The notes under the pieces are model-generated. The model was not told where the DNA came from. It saw only the letters and a program-made list of their open reading frames with translations, and searched no databases. A DNA stretch of 64,000 nt from Parvularcula mediterranea (GTDB lineage: Bacteria > Pseudomonadota > Alphaproteobacteria > Caulobacterales > Parvularculaceae), in NCBI RefSeq assembly GCF_013085255.1, contig NZ_JABFCX010000002.1:496001-560000 (forward strand), in the 5' to 3' direction. Both the position numbers and the translations under genes were made by a program. The stretch's first letter is position 1. Every line of letters begins with the position of its first letter. Below are positions 63,802 through 64,000 of this stretch, one piece after another.

Positions 63802-64000
63802 ATGCAGGCCAACGAAAAAGCGCTCCCCGAGCGCGTCGTCCAGGGGAGCGCCGACATCATGGGCCAGGCCGTGGCCGGCACGCGCGAGCTTGTCGCGTGG
63901 CTTGACGAGCGCGGCCTGACTGTGGCGATCGCGGCGCTGGTCGCCTTCGGCGCCTTTGTCGGGCTCAGGATTCTGCGCGGGACGATCTATTCGGCCCTCC
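63802..64000 (+). CDS. probable second MscS-like channel, N-terminal part (cut by window end)
   Basis: 66 codons are visible from ATG 63802. A soluble stretch (QANEKALPERVVQGS, LVAWLDERG) leads into one hydrophobic helix (VAIAALVAFGAFVGLRILRG), as in the start of larger MscS proteins. It lies directly downstream of an MscS gene in the same direction. Identity is inferred from context and helix style only. Confidence 0.5.
   Translation, partial: MQANEKALPERVVQGSADIMGQAVAGTRELVAWLDERGLTVAIAALVAFGAFVGLRILRGTIYSAL

Overview
The window is high-GC DNA with long, tightly packed operons, many ATGA-type stop/start overlaps and almost no spacer DNA. Gene content points to an aerobic alphaproteobacterium, most likely a marine or dimorphic lineage near Maricaulales, Hyphomonadaceae or Parvularculaceae. 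This is inferred from a Caulobacter-type sigmaF-NrsF module with its GTAACC-N16 promoter, a LOV HisKA_2 kinase, a COG4111-type NAD regulator beside nadABC, a TakP-like TRAP transporter and an RTX metalloprotease. No rRNA, tRNA, CRISPR array or recognisable transposase was seen.

Layout. 0.2-8.1 kb (+): TRAP transporter dctPQM with a CPBP-like membrane gene inside it, Xaa-Pro aminopeptidase, a blue-light LOV kinase overlapping a glutaminyl cyclase, and a MaoC hydratase. 8.1-13.1 kb (-): a coupled pair of a catalytically degenerate histidine kinase and a P-loop-less HerA-like protein, then a CPA1 antiporter with a TrkA-type tail and an enoyl-CoA hydratase. 13.3-17.8 kb: a 42-aa membrane microprotein, a Ca/Na antiporter, a pterin operon (SDR reductase, FolB, a cysteine-less PTPS paralogue), a thioesterase, EngB and a stress protein. 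18.0-24.2 kb: sigF-nrsF, an EF-hand lipoprotein, a 3-oxoacid CoA-transferase with a lipoprotein gene between its subunits, and a PRC-barrel protein with an acidic helical tail. 24.2-33.3 kb (-): TCA genes sucC, sucD, sucA, sucB, with sucC separated from sucD by stress genes (DUF1206, CsbD) and an SGNH esterase. 33.5-45.4 kb: mnmA, a lone flagellin, a peptidoglycan-binding protein, a 2OG oxygenase, then cysK, GNAT, metC, PEGA lipoprotein, ygfZ, two paralogous membrane proteins, tag and a FabH-like synthase. 45.4-46.76 kb: an AT-rich, probably acquired patch with nested palindromes. 46.8-55.4 kb: HD hydrolase, NAD regulator, a large RTX metalloprotease, nadABC and a cell-wall hydrolase. 55.5-64 kb: ppdK, glyS, dps, an aspartate aminotransferase and two MscS-type channel genes, the second cut by the window edge.

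Most striking points. (1) A 117-bp palindromic repeat sits exactly in frame inside glyS, adding 39 residues; related copies lie in intergenic DNA at 39.7 and 44.1 kb. This resembles Rickettsia palindromic elements. (2) A translationally coupled pair at 8.1-10.3 kb joins a kinase that keeps its phospho-acceptor His but has lost its ATPase motifs to a HerA-fold protein that has lost its Walker A motif. (3) A PTPS paralogue without any cysteine sits in a FolB/SDR pterin operon. (4) sucC/sucD and scoA/scoB are interrupted by unrelated genes.
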